A stretch of 64,000 nt of DNA. It comes from Corythucha ciliata. Its lineage: Eukaryota; Arthropoda; Insecta; Hemiptera; Tingidae. The stretch lies in NCBI GenBank assembly GCA_038030265.1, contig CM075942.1, positions 71,304,926 to 71,368,925 of the forward strand, written 5' to 3'. Each line of letters begins with the position of its first letter. The stretch's first letter is position 1. Shown here in pieces: positions 21,940 to 33,874 of this stretch. The translations under genes were made by a program, and so were the position numbers. The notes beneath the pieces were generated by a model that worked only from the letters and a program-made list of their open reading frames with translations, was not told the DNA's origin and searched no databases.

Positions 21940-22315
21940 CCGCCTTTTATGCATTTCAGCCAAGTGAATATCTGACAGAGTGTAATTGTATTGCGGGGGT
22001 TGGTAGAAGGCCACCAAATTTGAAACGGCTAAGACGTCACTACCGCACATTAAACAGGTTTGCTAATTCGTTGATCATCGTATAAATTGAACATAGGGTT
22101 TACTTTATCATTTCTGTATCAAGATTTTCTGATCCAGTTTTCAAAACGTTTGGATTCATCAAGTTGCCCGCCTTTTGCAAGATGGAAGCCATCAATTCCG
22201 ATCCACCCAACATCACCAGATCCGCGTCAGCTTCGTCCGAATTGGCTGTTTTGAAGTATCTGAGCATGATTTCCAAAACACGTTCGGTGTGCGGGTATTT
22301 GTGCAATGTGTTGAG
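21940..22315 (-). CDS. Polycystin-1-like copy A, two exons between REJ and GAIN
   Basis: Exon 22,104-22,315 (acceptor TCACAG, donor AAA/GTAAAC) encodes LHKYPHTERVLEIMLRYF, DADLVMLGGSELMASILQKA and an acidic tail. Exon 21,940-22,062 encodes LAVSNLVAFYQPPQYNYTLS. The region is helical and lies between the REJ module and GAIN in the polycystin order. The first exon is the one that also exists inverted at 16.4-16.6 kb, where its last part is replaced. Confidence 0.65.
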
Positions 22316-22379
22316 CTGTGAGATTTTGATATTTTAACATTAGAATGCGAATTTGAAGGTTATCCATTCATGTGTATAC

Positions 22380-22744
22380 CTGATTGAATAATTTGAGCAA
22401 TGTAACTTTATAACCTTTCGGGTACAAGCCTTCGGGGTCAAGTAGCTGTGATATATAAAGAGCCTCCCAGAGGAAGCCATCATAGTCTTTGTACTTGAAT
22501 TTCTTAAGCATGTCCTGTATCAAAGGCTCCAAAACCGGGCTACGGCCAGGATACTCGAGCTGCGATTAAGAATGCAAAGGCATAAGCGGGACAAGGCCGT
22601 CTCTTTTCAAACTGAAGCGCCTTACATGAACTGTAAGGTTGTAGTGCGAAGACAGTGATAGACCGTCTACTATTTGAACCTCGATAGATTCACTAAAAAA
22701 TGGCGATTGAACAACATTCGGGTAATCGCTTGAATACTTCAAGT
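22380..22744 (-). CDS. Polycystin-1-like copy A, two exons after the REJ core
   Basis: Exon 22,626-22,744 encodes LKYSSDYPNVVQSPFFSESI and DGLSLSSHYNLTVHV. Exon 22,380-22,559 encodes LEYPGRSPVLEPLIQDMLKK and EALYISQLLDPEGLYPKGYK. Borders are canonical (CAG acceptors, CAT/GTAAGG and CAG/GTATAC donors). Copy B differs at one residue in the first exon (S to F). Confidence 0.65.
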
Positions 22745-22818
22745 CTGTTTTGAAACCGTTGAAGCGTTGGAAATATTCAAGTAGGACCAGGGACCAGACA
22801 AGAAAAGGAAACACTAAC

Positions 22819-24552
22819 CTTTATGTTCCGGAAAAATTTCATAAATATTATATTTGATTGGAATGTCGTCATCCACCCAGTCTTGGCAGGTGATGTTGAA
22901 TTTCGTCAAACCACGAACGCCACTGGATGGTACTATTTTACAGCTCCCTCCTTTCGGCGGCGCGTTCACTGGTAAATGAAACGTAGCTGATCCAGTACCG
23001 GCTTAACGAACACTCAATTAAATGATGACATCGTTAAGCTTACCCGTCTCATTAATGTCCAAACACTTACTTTTGGCGGTAAAATTGTATGTTTTGCCTT
23101 CGAGCAGGGAATACGGCCGTATTTTAAGTTGATGAGGCGGTGAGGGTTCCCTTATATCACCGACAGCTACATTTTGAGAGTCGTACGACGCGCTCCACTT
23201 AATTGCATCGTTTGATGGAGGCGATTCTGTCGCCTCAAGCAGCACGTGAACGTTTCTGTTCACTTTTAAATGAACGTTACCGCAGGTGACACATCTAAAA
23301 GACAATAAACATGTTTTTCCAAACTGAAAATTGCGCACATTTAGCTATCAACGTTATTTTAATATTAGTTGCAAGCAATTCAGCGGTGATGAAAGCTTCC
23401 GCACTTGTCGTATCACGGGTAAGAGGATTGAAAACACGAACGGTGATGCCATATCTGTTACCGCAAGTCAAATTCCATGCATGAGGACCTGAAAATTACT
23501 TCAATCCTATATTCCTGACTTGTTCCCACTCCCCTTCTTCATAATACCTTTCCCATCCTTTCCACCATAGGCGCATACTGGGTCCATCGACGAACCAACA
23601 TTGGTACAACTCCAAGTAAACTTCAAATTGTCGTCAACGTAATTCAAATTCAGATTTTCAACTTCCACGACTATTGAAAATTTGCAGTTGGCTTTTCGGT
23701 CAACACCACCAACAATAGCGAAGCTCATTTCGCCCATAATGAGGGAAATATAGCACTGAACAGACCCGTAGCCCAGTAAATGATTGTATGAAGATGAATT
23801 GCGAGGAGGGTACTGCGTATCAACCAACATAAGCAACTTGTTTGTGTGTTCCTAACCCTGCGTAGTGCAATACGGAGCCCTTCATTATCCCCGTGATCGT
23901 TATTTTGTATGTTTGTTCAGGTAATATGCGGGGTGCAATAATTTTATTTTCTCCTGTTGAAGCAAAGTAGGTAAACATTTTAATGATAATGAGTGAAACT
24001 AAAATATTAAAATATTACCTTGTGATGTCAGGGTTTGGACACGTCTGTTTGTCTTGGCTGCGAAGAATAAACCTCTAAAACAAGAATTATAATTTTCAGG
24101 GTGATGAGTTCACGTTACATACCGTTGTCAACGGTCCATGTTATAGTCGAAGTTTGCACTGTTGGACAGTCGTAATAGGGTACAAGACTGGCTGAAAGTG
24201 TGATTTCCTTGTAACTCAAGTTATACTGTCGGTGTTTTCGGGTTAGTGTAACTATTGAAACACGCGCGCCATTATTCGGTATTTATAAACCTCCAACCCA
24301 CCACCCTCGACCCAGCATATTACCAACCCTCTGCCTTTAATTTCCTCGCACAACGTATTATTTCGGGATCGTAGTCGATGAAGATTTTAAAATTTTGGTT
24401 GAAGTAAGTAATACCCTTGTGTCTAACTTGAACGTTGAATACTTCCAATCGCCCTGCAACTTTGTAGGGGTAGTCACGCGTAACAACTGGTATGTTATCT
24501 GGATGCTCCACCTCAATCGGTAAATCCAGCGTGAATTTGACACATTTCATAT
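22819..24552 (-). CDS. Polycystin-1-like copy A, REJ module (eight exons)
   Basis: Exons, 5' to 3': 24,324-24,552; 24,123-24,225; 24,019-24,074; 23,857-23,953; 23,548-23,812; 23,353-23,488; 23,044-23,294; 22,819-23,001. Family signatures are LSASLVPYYDCPTVQTSTIT with following W, NLKFTWSCTN, and at the end FHLPVNAPPKGGSCKIVPSS with TKFNITCQDWVDD, the N-x-P-P-x-GG-x-C ... F-x-I-x-C-x-x-W motif of the receptor-for-egg-jelly module. Extracellular, Cys-containing with several N-glycosylation sequons. Intron borders were read by eye, and the donor of the 23,353-23,488 exon is weak. Copy B shows a cluster of amino-acid changes here. Confidence 0.8.
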
Positions 24553-26140
24553 CTGAAAAGAAAAGTTAATTAACAGATTTTAGTAAATATATTGGAATAG
24601 TCTGTAAAATGACAGAATGATGAAGGTTTCCGATCAAAATGACAATTTTCGTGATTGGAGAGTCAGTTTTTAGAGTAAAAGCAACAAGCCTCTGAAGGTC
24701 AGGGGGGCTACAACGAGCTGGCGTAAAAATCCCGCCAATCGTGGAATCTAGGGCGATATAACAATATGTTTTATATACAGCGTCATTGGTTACCGCTTGC
24801 TCATGGTTGAGCTATTCCAAAACCCTTGAAAAAACGCTCATTCAAAGCTCAAAATGAGAAAACGCCCAATAGCGGTTTCTAAGGGAACTTCTCTAAACTA
24901 AAATTGAGAAAAAGCCCAAATTCCTGGCGCGTCGTATTGAGCGTTCTCGGCGGAAAATGCCCGCAGTGCTCTATCTGTGCGTATCCGAGAAAATCATGCA
25001 CCCACCCCAAACACTGAACGCTCTCCTAAAGGCTAAAATCGCATGGGTTCCGCCCCTCGTTTAGGACACGGCTATTTCCATTCGTGGCTAAAATAGATAA
25101 ACACGCCAATTCGTGACTAAAATTTTTAGAAAAATTGGTAATTTGCGAATTAAATTGCGCTAGTTCGCGGCTAAAATTAAGACAAGTTATACTTTGAGGT
25201 TAAAACGGGGTAACGGCTAATTCGCGGATGAAATTGAGTAAAACGATATAATTCGTGGCCATAATAGAGAATATCTCATTGCCAAATTCACAAAAAACAG
25301 TAAAGCAGATACAATTTATAATAACGCCAGTTCTCACTTTCTGGAGGCGATAAACGGGGGAAAAGCGCCAATTTTTCGTCATCAACAACAATAAATCGCT
25401 ACTTCACGTCTAAAATTGGCGTAGAATGCGAATTCACGGCTATAATAACTGGGGAAAAGCGGTCATTTTGATGCAGTTTCGCGACTACTCAGTCCCAAAC
25501 TTTGGTGATTGGGTACGAGGGTGAAAGCTGCCTATTTTAAAATAAACTTCAAAAAGCTTTTTCTGGACATCAACTTACGTTTTATAGCCAAAGCAATCTG
25601 GTTCTCAGTTGTTTCAGCTTGATTAGTCAGTTCCTGGTGGTAGGGGGGGGGGGGTGACAAAACTTTTCACTATCTCCACGAAAAATCACCGTAAAATACA
25701 CGACCATTGGTTTTGAATGAGTAAAGTGTAACAGGGGTGCGAATGAGCAAGAATCACGTAATTTCGGTATTTGCGAATGACACGAATCAATCTATTCGGT
25801 TTTTGCCAAAAGATTGCTGTGATTTTAGCCAATCCTGCATTATCATATTTTTCAACCGACGAAATTTGGTTTTTGACCGGTGAAAGAAGTTTTTGAATGA
25901 CCCGAACTTGTGGGAATGACTCTCCAGGAGCAATATCCGTCCATTTCCGTCTCCGATTAAGACAAGTTCATGATCGTCTTTGTGAGTGTGACACAGCGCC
26001 ACAACGCGAAGCCGTGAAAAAGAAGAGAGAGAAAAAAAAAACGAAAAGGCAACCCACCCTTCAAGACCTTGATGTGTTGCGGGACCGATAAAAGAATAAA
26101 AATGTCACGTGAATGGAAAGGGAAAATATGAACAAAACAT
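24553..26140. repeat. Intronic region with degenerate 30-bp-type repeats
   Basis: Between about 24,840 and 25,480 many variants of AATTCGCGGCTAAAATTGAG follow one another, the same unit as at 28.33-28.68, 40.74-41.30 and 45.3-46.4 kb. A G-run lies at 25,648-25,659, preceded by CAGTTCCTGGTGGTAGG, which resembles a hAT-like left end. No coding sequence was recognised. The counterpart in copy B carries an extra 25-bp or so AACAACAATAA insertion near 37,735. Confidence 0.55.
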
Positions 26141-26735
26141 TTCGCTCCGGCAGCTGGCGGTCGAAAAGAGTGCACTTCATTTCGTATACGGATGCCCTAA
26201 GCCGTCCCAGAAGTAATAATATTGAGATTGAGACCATAATTTATTTCGTTAATGTTTGACCCTCCCTCATACTGTTTGTTTAAGCTGAACTTAATACCTC
26301 AAAATGGAATCATCGTACCGAATACATGCTTCTGGAATCAACGGGTCATTTGTAGTGATTTTTTTAACAGTTTAAGTCCTAATAACCCCCCCCCCTCCAC
26401 GCCAACCAATTTGGCCCAAATGCAATACAGACCGAGGTCTTAAGACTACTGATTTCTGGGCCAAATCTCGTTCCGCTAAAATAATTTCTACAAGAGCTAT
26501 CGTGCTAACAAGACCACACACTTACTTCCTCCCCGGTAGGACCTCCCCCTCCGCATTGCCTTTTTCAAAAAATTACAATGAAAATCAAAGGCTACTCTAA
26601 CATGGAGTACACGTACCGAATATGATGCTTCTATAAGGTGATTTGCAGTTATTTCACCATTTCAACCCTTATTTTCTCCCCCTCCACCACGACCGATTTT
26701 GCCCACCGATTTTGCCCACCGATTTTGCACATCGA
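26141..26735. repeat. Dispersed repeat R1, copy in duplicon A
   Basis: Starts with the GCTCCGGCAGCTGGCGG and TGCA(C/T)TTCATT segment shared with 60-115, and continues through the TCAAAGGCTACTCTAACATGGAG core. It ends in a 15-bp tandem repeat (CCGATTTTGCCCAC): three units here, four in copy B at about 39,067. The Jockey-type LINE begins directly after it. Confidence 0.6.
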
Positions 26736-28142
26736 TCCCAAGACAGAAACTTCCATCACTACACATCATCCAGCTTCTCCAAGTGAAGAAATCAGTCAAA
26801 CTCCTCTGGGAGGCAACCCGTTACCCATTACATAAAACGTATCTGAACAGAGCCATGAAAGACCTGACTGAAGCTCTCTTAATGGAGAAACAAAAGCAAA
26901 AACGAAGAGACCTCCTCACTTTGGATAGAACTGATGGATCATCGTGGAGGAAGACCAAGGTATTCACCAAAGAAAATACTGACATCCCACCTCTTTTCTA
27001 CAACAGTAGTTGGTAGTCCACACCTCTGGAAAAGGCAGAGCTGTTTTCGACAATCTTGGGTGAACAATTCTCACCAAACCCAGAAACCAGCCTCATTGAA
27101 AAAGAAATCCACGAAATCTTGACGTCACCTCTGCAATTGAGCCCCTTTCACGATTTCTTCCGACCAGCCCAGGTGAATAATGTCATTCGTCGCTTGAGAT
27201 GCAAGAAAGCACCGGTAAGTGACAACATCACAAAAAACCCCTGCTGCTTCACGTGCCTCGCAAGGCGCTAGTACCCTTAGCGCAATTCTTCAACGCTTGT
27301 CTCAGACTGGGCTATTTACCATCCAAATGGAAGCACGCCACTGTTATTCTCATCCATAAACCTAATAAACTTGTCAAAAACCCACAAAGCTACCGCCCAA
27401 TACGCCTCCTCCCTCTTAATCTCCGAAGTTTTTGAAAGGCTGCTTCTACGTAAGTTAGTCCCCTACCTTGAACCTCTCATACCAGCAACCCAGTTCGGAT
27501 TCCGAAACGCCCGCGCATGTATTCACCGCTTTGCGGACAAAATACTGGACACCTACGAGAAAAAAGAAACCTGCATAGGACTGTGTGCTGACACCGAAAA
27601 AGCGTTCGATAGAATGTGGCATCCTGGATTGTTCTTCAAGCTCAAGCCCGTTCTCCCTGACTTCTACTACCAAGTAATCCTGTCCTACCTGACAAACCGC
27701 ACATTTACTGTCAGATATAAACAGCCGTATCTCGCACGGATGTCCCCCAAGGTAGTGTGCTGGGCCCACTACTATACCTAGCATTCACGGGTGACATTCC
27801 TTCATCTCCTAACTTGACTTCTGCTCGGTTTGTAGATGATGCAGCTTTCCTCTGCAGCTCAACAAGAGGTGAGAGAGTGGGTTGGGATCTCGAGGAGCTC
27901 ACCATCGACCTCAATAATTGGGCTCACGCTGGAAAATAAAACTCAATCCACAAAAGTCCAGCTGCGTGATTTTCACTTACCTCCACAACCATCATACGCC
28001 ACAATTGAGAGTTGGTGAAGTTCAAGTGCCCACAGAACTTGCCGTACCTGGGAGTATTACTTGATAAACGTCTGAACTTCCAAGCCCGCGTAACATCCAT
28101 GCTTCAAAGATGCCGCAATGGCCTCAGAAATCTCAATCCCCT
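26736..28142 (+). pseudogene. 5'-truncated Jockey-type LINE, RT region, broken frames (copy A)
   Basis: Frames on the plus strand read through the endonuclease-RT linker (LHKTYLNRAMKDLTEALL), RT start (VIRRLRCKKAP), LGYLPSKWKHATVILIHKP, SYRPI, FERLLLRKLVPYLEPLIP, CADTEKAFDRMWH, QGSVLGPLLYL (in part) and SARFVDDAAFLCSS, the F-V-D-D catalytic box. At least four frameshifts and one stop break it. The endonuclease is absent, so the copy was 5'-truncated at insertion. It stops at 28,142-28,150, where a hAT-like element inserted; the 3' end is found only at 46.59 kb. Confidence 0.85.
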
Positions 28143-28150
28143 TCTGGGAA

Positions 28151-28683
28151 CAGTTGCGTAGGTATGGGGAGGGATATGGGGGATAGATCCCCCCCCCCCC
28201 CCAAGAGCCACAAGTACGAACGAAGGAGCACTAGTTCCATAATCGTAAGTCTAGCTTTTTCCTTGGACTTCAGACCCAACGCAGTAGTGTACCGTGGTAC
28301 GGGGGGGGGGGGTTGCCCCGGACCCTCTATCAAACAAAAATCGGTAATATTCGTGGCTATAGCTGCTAAAAAGCGCTGATTCGTGGTCTCGCGATGCAAC
28401 TTCCAGACTAAAATTAAGAAAAAAATTGCTGATTCGCGGTACATGGAGGCCATTCTACGAATAAATTGTGGAAATCAACGCAAAAGTGTTCTTTTTGGCC
28501 CAGCCCGCGGTTACAATTAAGAAAACATGCTATAATATGTATTAACAAAAAAATACGCTTTCAGGTTAGGATTGGACAAAAATGGCAAATTCGCAACTGA
28601 AATGGCGTGAAATCGCCCATTCGCGTATGAAAAAGGGAATAGGATGCTGAATGGCGGCAAAATTAGCACAAAACGCTATTTCA
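28151..28683. mobile_element. Left end of hAT-like element, cut by the duplication joint (copy A)
   Basis: Begins CAGTTGCGTAGGTATGGGG right after TCTGGGAA (28,143-28,150), as in the complete copy at 40,538. It contains C and G runs and the AATTCGCGG-type repeats. It ends at 28,683, where copy B begins, so the right end is missing. Confidence 0.8.
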
Positions 28684-28961
28684 CCCGAAGGCTTGTACCC
28701 GAAAGGTTATAAAGTTACATTGCTCAAATTATTCAATCAGGTATACACATGAATGGATAACCTTCAATTCGCATTCTAATGTTAAAATATCAAAATCTCA
28801 CAGCTCAACACATTGCACAAATACCCGCACACCGAACGTGTTTTGGAAATCATGCTCAGATACTTCAAAACAGCCAATTCGGACGAAGCTGACGCGGATC
28901 TGGTGATGTTGGGTGGATCGGAATTGATGGCTTCCATCTTGCAAAAGGCGGGCAACTTATC
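28684..28961 (+). pseudogene. Inverted polycystin exon fragment, truncated (copy B)
   Basis: Counterpart of 16,341-16,619: the last part of one exon, its intron and the LHKYPHTERVLE exon in reverse orientation, beginning at the duplication joint. Confidence 0.85.
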
Positions 28962-29435
28962 ACTAAAGAAAAAGAATAAATTAAAACTCCCTAATCGTCT
29001 ACAGTCACGTTGTATACAAACCGTCGTCAATTCCAAAAAACATCATGCTGGCCAACATGCTAGTGATCAGAAATCCTGTAGCGATAGTGGCTCGTTCGGT
29101 GCGAGTGTATAAACTTCTTGGATGCCTGATGAAGGAAATGAAAAACCGAAATAAGTGGAAGGTGGAGAGGAAGAGTGATCATAGGCATATTCCTCTAAAA
29201 CCGCGAAAACACTGAAATTTTGCTCCAAAAACAAGCTTCATTGATCCCATGCGTTGGAGATGGATCTAGTGAATTTAATTTTGCCACCGAGGTGGTTTCT
29301 ACTTCAGAAACCATGCACATTATTCAAGTCTATGGCCGAAATTACGCACCGAGTAATGAATCATTCTTAGTTTGCTTGGCTCTATCAAAATCGCATGAAT
29401 TCACTTTATACACACTTTTCAGGCACGAAGGTACT

Positions 29436-29804
29436 TGTTTACGTTGAGGCAAGAAATCGTTGAATATTGTGGTGTTTCGCTAAAATAAGATGACTCACTG
29501 TTGTGTTGAGATGAAGACGAGGAAAGAATGCCGGCCGAGAGAGCGTTTACCGGATTTCCGTTTACGCGATTTGAGCAACCTTTTTAGCGAGGACACTCTG
29601 GGGGACGTTAATTTACGATACTTTGACACGTAACACAACCGTGGTCGTACATAGACTTCTACTTAAACACTGCTCTTCGTTCTTTATCTCTATATTTCTT
29701 TTGGACAAAGGACATCTTTCTTCAAAAGATACGAGCTGGGTAGTACCCCCTCCAGGCTAATTAGGAGATACCTTATTGCTGTAATTAATTCATTGGCTTA
29801 AACA
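29436..29804 (-). mobile_element. Solo LTR of BEL-1 family, TSD GTACT (copy B)
   Basis: 369 bp, same boundaries and same GTACT repeats (29,431-29,435 and 29,805-29,809) as the copy A solo LTR. It was carried along by the tandem duplication rather than inserted independently. Confidence 0.9.
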
Positions 29805-32800
29805 GTACTGGTACTGAAATTGTATGTAGATTTGGCTGTTTCCGAAACCAATTTTTCTGCTTTGGCCGCAACAAAAATCAAATTTCTCGCAAGAAATTCA
29901 AACAACAACAAGTTACTTTATATGTAGGATAGTCAGGAGGGAAAGGGCAAAAAAGTAGGTATTCTTTCATCTCACGTACGAACATGATGGAGGGCGTGCA
30001 TTGCGGTACACAGTAATGAAATAATAACGATGTCGAGCGAGGGTGAATGCTGCGTGTAGGCAGATAGGAACGACACACTTAAGAATACCTTAGAAAAATG
30101 CTAGCCCAGTGATGTTTCTCCCGCATATTAGTTGTCGTGTGTCCGCCGATGAATGAAAACCATTTGTTTCGCTCCGCAGCCTCCGGTTTAAAAGTATCCA
30201 AAGTGGCTTTTTGACTCTCATCAGCTTTTTCGCTCAATTGAAACCACCGTTCGGCCGGAAATAAATGTTGAGTCTTATTCGACAGATCGTACACTACAAC
30301 GCGCATGCAGCACCTAAATAGTGGAGTTAGAATATCGCGTTGAACCGCCTCTCGCTTTACAAACAAGGAACTCGACCTACCAGTCGGGGGATTTACCGGT
30401 GTTGTCGTGCCACAGTACAATCTGTTTGGGCTTCCCAAGTGGCTTTTTCGTGTACATAACAAACAATTGTCCATGCTTGTCTTCAAAGTGCGCTTTTTAT
30501 TCGCTTTTAGGATATGCACCTGTGGAGGATTTATCTCAGAAAAGGCAATTGGAAATTTGTAGCCAGAAAGGTTTATGTATATACGAACGCGACTTGTTGA
30601 CTCATCTCCAATGATTTGAATGGCGACTCGCGAAGTAGTCCCAGCCGCGCATCGCGGGCTTGTGTAAACAGCAACAACATAATAAAAAGTGTCCCCCGGA
30701 TAATTATCATCCAAATGAATAACAATTCTCTACAGCAAAATAAAAGAGTTCTAAAGCTCTATAGGTAAAGGTGTAAGATAGAAGGGAACATTATACATTC
30801 GATTTATCCTTGCGATCCTTCAAAATACCCAAATCAATGAGGCTACATATGCTAACAAAATCACGGCAATCAGTGCGGCCACGTATACGTTGTCGAGGAT
30901 GTTCGCAAATAGAAATACGTCCTCGGTGAGAACTAGAGTGTTTGGGGGGAGAAACATTTGAGCCGAAAAGAAGGACAAATGAGAGCAGGAACAGTTCAGC
31001 GCTGTTTGGGTTTCGAGTTGTGCCTATGAACTAAGGCTCTGCTTTAAATTAATGAGCGAATTTAAACGTAACGTTAATTTCTTACAGAACAGACATCAGA
31101 TCGCCAGTCGTCTTGACTCCAAATCAAACATCTGAAAACTGTCGTTTTGAACGTGTAATTCAGTTTTGTCTGTCAAAAAGTTCAGTGTACTGTTTGTAAA
31201 CAATAGCAACGAAAAATTGATATCTTACATTGCTGACACTGATTACTCCGACGTAGAAATCAGAATCTAATTGTTCATTAATGTTTTTATAAGGCACGCG
31301 AAAACTTAACCTACTAAGCGGAGCTAGTGATGTCATCGTACTGAAATCAGGGCGCTTTAAATGGTACGCCATTATCTGGGGGCCCGGACAATAATTAAGC
31401 AACACCCTATTAAGCATGGATGGGAGGGGAAAAATACTTTTATCTTTCCTACGTAGGCCGGTTCTACGCTAACCTCAAGTTCACCAATTCCAGGTGGGAC
31501 GAGGATATGATGAACGGAAACTGAGCGATCCTGGACATAAACGTCACTTCCCGCTGGTGGGACCGTGGCTGATCCTTGGATTTTTTGGGAATCCAGTGAT
31601 TTTATCTACTTTGGACAAATGAAGTTGAAACATTCGCTTTAGGCGTCTACTAGAAGCTGCTTTCCCACCGGAAGTATGACGAAAAATGGCCCTTGAGGTT
31701 CAGCCATAGTGGAGACTGTTTTATTGTAGAAGCTTTTGAAAATGATTTCCACGACTTGTGATGAGGGTACCGTACTTGGACCAGCTAAATACGTCTTCGT
31801 CTATAATGATCATCTTAAAAGAAAAACAAAAAACAAATCAGCAAGGCCGAAGTAATTGAATACTGCGCAGCTGCCATGAATTTACATTGACCGAGAGATT
31901 ATACTTCGAATAGAACGAAGCAGCTTCTGGTGAAAACTGTATGGTTGGACGGCCTTTTTGGCCCAAGGCCTCAAGCTGAGGAATGAGCTCCTCTAGATTG
32001 TCAACCTGTTCGAAAAGGGTCTGACTGTAAAATATTTTATAACACGCTATATTCAGGGTTCACGCAACATTACCTTAGACCATACCGTGAGGTGACCAAA
32101 GTGTAGTTCATAAGGGGTTTCATCGTCTGGTTCGGGCACCAACGACACTAGATCCGAAAAGTCTTCAAGCCCTTTCACCACGTTTTGTATTGATTTTTTT
32201 TCTCTAAATTTAAATACGTAAATAAAAATCAATGATACGTGATCTCTAAATTAGCAGTAAAAGCTAGTAAGTGATGTTTTGTCACCCCCGCCCATTAATC
32301 ACTACAGAATTTCAAAAGACCTTCCGCCTTACTTAACTTCGAAAGCGCTGGGTAATGAAAATCAAGTCCTCAAAAGTAGAGAACTGTGAGGGGAGGATCA
32401 CGGGTTTCATTAATCTCAGGGCGGACACTGAAATAAAGGCCCCCAAACTTGCAGTTTCTCGGAAATTTAGACCCTAAACTTGAAGTTACGCTGAAATTAA
32501 GATCCGAAACTGTGCATCTTGCGGCTGTTCAGCCTGATATTTATCTCTGAACGATGTAATTTGGCGGTTATTCATCAAGCTTTGGGCGATCTCGGGGCCA
32601 GTATTTGTTTCTTAATTGCTAGCGGAGCCCAGAGACTCGTCAAACGATAAATAATTAGCCACTAAATTGCGAGTTCCAAGGCTAAATATCCGTAAAGTGC
32701 AAGTTTCGAAGTTGCGAACTTAAATAGGAAGTTTCGGTAGCCAGCCATGGCAACACCCAAATTCAGCGAACATCCTAAAAATTGTCAAGTTTCGCGATTG

Positions 32801-33800
32801 AATTAGCCAGCCTAGAAATATTTTAATTTGGGGCCGGTGACTTGTGCATTCGGTTTTTTTTGGTAAACTCCCTGGAAGGGACTTCGCCCCGTAGTCAACT
32901 GTAGCGATTTCTCGTGACAGTAAGTGCGCCTAGCCGCGTTGGTAATTAAATCGAGCTTAATAAAACAGCGGCCTTTCAAAGTTGTGGACTCTGTATCGTT
33001 CGGGGATTCTTGAGCACTCGGAAAACGTGCCAGAGGGGTCAAAACCGAGAGTTTTGACACTCAACAACTCACTAGTGCTAGTTGCGGAACCCTTGTGGTC
33101 ATGCCTTCACATGACTAAAGTCAGTTTAATTCAGAAGGCAGATTGTAATTTATGGCGAGCTTTCTCCATGTCTTTTGACAGAGGGGGTAAGGGCACTGGG
33201 TCCGTTATGCCGGTCCTCGCCCTTTCCTGGGGGCCCGTGTTTCAAAAATTAGGAAAAGGAAGAAATAGAAGAAAGGAAGGCTTTACTAATGTTGAAGCTC
33301 TACTTGTAATGTTGGAGCTCAACTAGCTGTCGTTGGACCTTTGCTGTGGCTGACCTTCGCAGTGGTTGAATCTAGTTGGTAGTTGGTTTAGTGTAGCACT
33401 AGCACTTAAACCGATCCAAAAAACAAGTCCACCGGAATTTTGAGCAATTTTTAAGTATTTTTTTCTCATCCTAACATCATATTGGGCCGTTTCTGGTTGG
33501 GCTCACAAACTTTTAAGAGGTGACTCAAAAAGACTAAAAAGACATAGCACAGAGGCTAGGGTAATCCCAGGGTTACCCTCCCCCCTCGTGGATCGGATGT
33601 GAGCATGCTGGAAACTTCTTCCCTTCAAAAGTGAAGCACATTGGGGTTACATAGCCCACAAAATGCATACCTAAAAATGTGAGCCAATGATAAAATTCGG
33701 TGTGGTTTACTGATCAGGAGAAACGCCTAGAGTTTCAAGAAACAATGGCCCCGGGTGGGGTCTGGCTATGTTTATCCCTCTCTCTGCGTCTCCGAAGGGC

Positions 33801-33874
33801 GTCACCGTGGCCTAATTGGTAGCGCATTGGACTAGCGTTCCATAGGTTACGGGTTCTCAAATCCCGTCGGGAGC
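33801..33874 (+). pseudogene. tRNA-like sequence, decayed (copy B)
   Basis: Copy of 21,468-21,540 with a 2-nt insertion in the T-loop (GGTTCTCAAATCC) that destroys box B, and one G missing from the 3' acceptor strand. Confidence 0.6.

Larger units (their letters stand above)
16341..28683. repeat. Tandem duplicon copy A (12,343 bp)
   Basis: Direct tandem repeat with 28,684-41,075. Exons, introns, solo LTR, tRNA-like sequence, R1 repeat, Jockey fragment and part of a hAT-like element occur in the same order and orientation, at offsets drifting from 12,342 to about 12,390 through small indels. The left breakpoint is inside the inverted exon fragment and the right one inside the hAT-like array. 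The joint at 28,683/28,684 shows at most a few bases of microhomology (CAC/CCC). Confidence 0.95.

Noticed and set aside
30079..30714. A 211-codon minus-strand ORF in copy B as a distinct gene
   Set aside because: It is two PLAT exons plus a retained 67-nt intron fused by a one-base loss. Copy A shows the proper splice borders and frame.
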